In this document: in pieces, positions 63,270-64,000 of the stretch
Numbering within the stretch: position 1 is the first letter of the stretch
How the letters are laid out: each line of letters opens with the position of its first letter
DNA from: Coniferiporia sulphurascens
Taxonomy: Eukaryota; Basidiomycota; Agaricomycetes; Hymenochaetales; Hymenochaetaceae
DNA: 64,000 bases
Assembly: GCA_002794785.1 (NCBI GenBank)
Contig: NBBA01000004.1
Location: forward strand, 868,001 to 932,000
Direction of reading: 5' to 3'
Notes under the pieces: model-generated
Told to the model about the DNA's origin: nothing
The model's database searches: none
What the model saw: only the letters and a program-made list of their open reading frames with translations
Program-made: the position numbers and the translations under genes

Positions 63270-64000
63270 GGCGGAGAAGGCTCAAAGTAAAGTCGGTGCA
63301 AGGTCGTAGACTAGAGCCAGAAAGGATCGGCAGCGGCCATCTCTTACGGCTGCATTAGTAAGCAGCTGCGCACGGACCCATCGCCCCGCCTTAAAATTTG
63401 CCTCAAAATTTATTTCTTCCCTCGCTTCTTGTTCTTCCTCTCTTTTCTTCATTGATGCCTTTAATTGAGCATAGATTCTTTCCTACGTGAGTCCTGTTTC
63501 CTTTCAGTCCTCCTAGGATGACTTTATTCTCTTCCCCGTCCTACACGACCATGCCGAGGAACAGAGCTTATTCGTTCGCAACGAATACGCGCCCTACGGG
63601 GCGCACAGTGCACTTGCCAGTGTTATTTCGTCTGATTTTTTCTCATCTATTGCCGCTGAGATTATGGCCTTTTTACTGATGCATTCTGTCGTTCTCAGGT
63701 CGTACTTTCCCCCTTCTTCCGACTACGGACGAGGCATAAGTTTTGCGTGAGTGTCCTCGGCTATTTGTCTATTTTTCTGTGAACACGGTCAGGCGGCTAT
63801 TGCGTGATGAAAAAAAGTACCGAAATTCGCAGTTTCCTCCCTAGCGTCCTCCCTTTGGAGTACTCCCCCAGACCACACGTTCATTTTTCCTCTCGTGCCG
63901 CACCGAACCCAAAAAGTGCTAATCGAGATGGGCTACCTCTGGTACGTTGGCGTGGAGGTGGGTGGTCGGCGTAATGAGGGTTACAAACACCTTCCTTTGG
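63270..64000. other. Upstream region of the RING gene; CT-rich plus-strand sequence at the window end
   Basis: 730 bp. From 63410 to 63540 the plus strand is CT-rich (CTTCTTGTTCTTCCTCTCTT), as before fungal transcription starts. A short frame begins at 63551 (MPRNRAYSFATNTRPTGRTV) and ends after about 43 codons. This may be the leader of a plus-strand gene beyond the window, but no conserved coding sequence is visible. Confidence 0.4.

Noticed and set aside
1..64000. CRISPR array, operon or prophage
   Set aside because: The genes are intron-rich and eukaryotic; no spaced short repeats, phage genes or bacterial signals are present.

Overview
This window is nuclear DNA from a filamentous fungus, almost certainly a basidiomycete (probably an agaricomycete). 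Nearly every gene is cut by several 45-80 bp introns with GT(R)NGT donors, CTAAT/TACTAA-like branch sites and short pyrimidine tracts. The proteins include two Zn2Cys6 regulators whose cluster continues into a G-P-K-R-P-x-W-M-R block. No ribosome binding sites, operons, CRISPR arrays or convincing tRNA genes are present. All gene models are hand-spliced readings of both strands; splice sites are quoted where family similarity and reading phase agree.

Layout from left to right. (1) 1-16.6 kb is a gene-dense housekeeping block: the 5' part of the class III phosphatidylinositol 3-kinase VPS34 (-, leaves the window), a four-helix membrane protein (-), a short Ser/Ala-rich membrane protein (-), an Lsb1/Pin3-type SH3 protein (-) sharing a 221 bp promoter with the methylosome subunit pICln (+), the FG nucleoporin Nup159/Nup214 (-), and a protein made only of the Rho-binding and FH3 parts of a formin (-). 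(2) 18-28 kb holds two head-to-tail paralogous Zn2Cys6 transcription factors (-); the first has a 1.8 kb intron. (3) 28-37.5 kb is about 9.5 kb with no convincing conserved gene, upstream of the second regulator. (4) 37.5-40.5 kb holds a tandem-PH protein resembling Opy1 (-), divergent from the acyl-CoA-binding protein ACB1 (+). (5) 43.4-50.9 kb is a repeat island: a diverged 1,013 bp unit is present twice in tandem, and the second copy is split by a full-length Ty1/copia retrotransposon with 255 bp LTRs, a CCCCA target duplication, an open 1,624-codon Gag-Pol frame, a polypurine tract and a primer site matching the anticodon arm of initiator tRNA-Met. (6) 51.5-63.3 kb returns to single-copy genes: a signal-anchored Kelch membrane protein (-), a proline-rich coiled-coil protein (-) divergent from a CoA-type Nudix hydrolase (+), and a RING-like protein with two SUMO-interaction motifs and a long insertion splitting the RING (-).

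Several genes touch membrane traffic and the cortex/actin system (VPS34, SH3 protein, formin-N protein, PH protein, possible WH2 protein, Kelch membrane protein), but nothing shows that they form a cluster; the order looks like ordinary fungal gene order. The least ordinary items are the nested copia element with SAP-like motifs in its Gag, the tandem repeat it landed in, the FH3-only protein, the split RING/SIM protein, and the regulator pair with its large non-coding surroundings.
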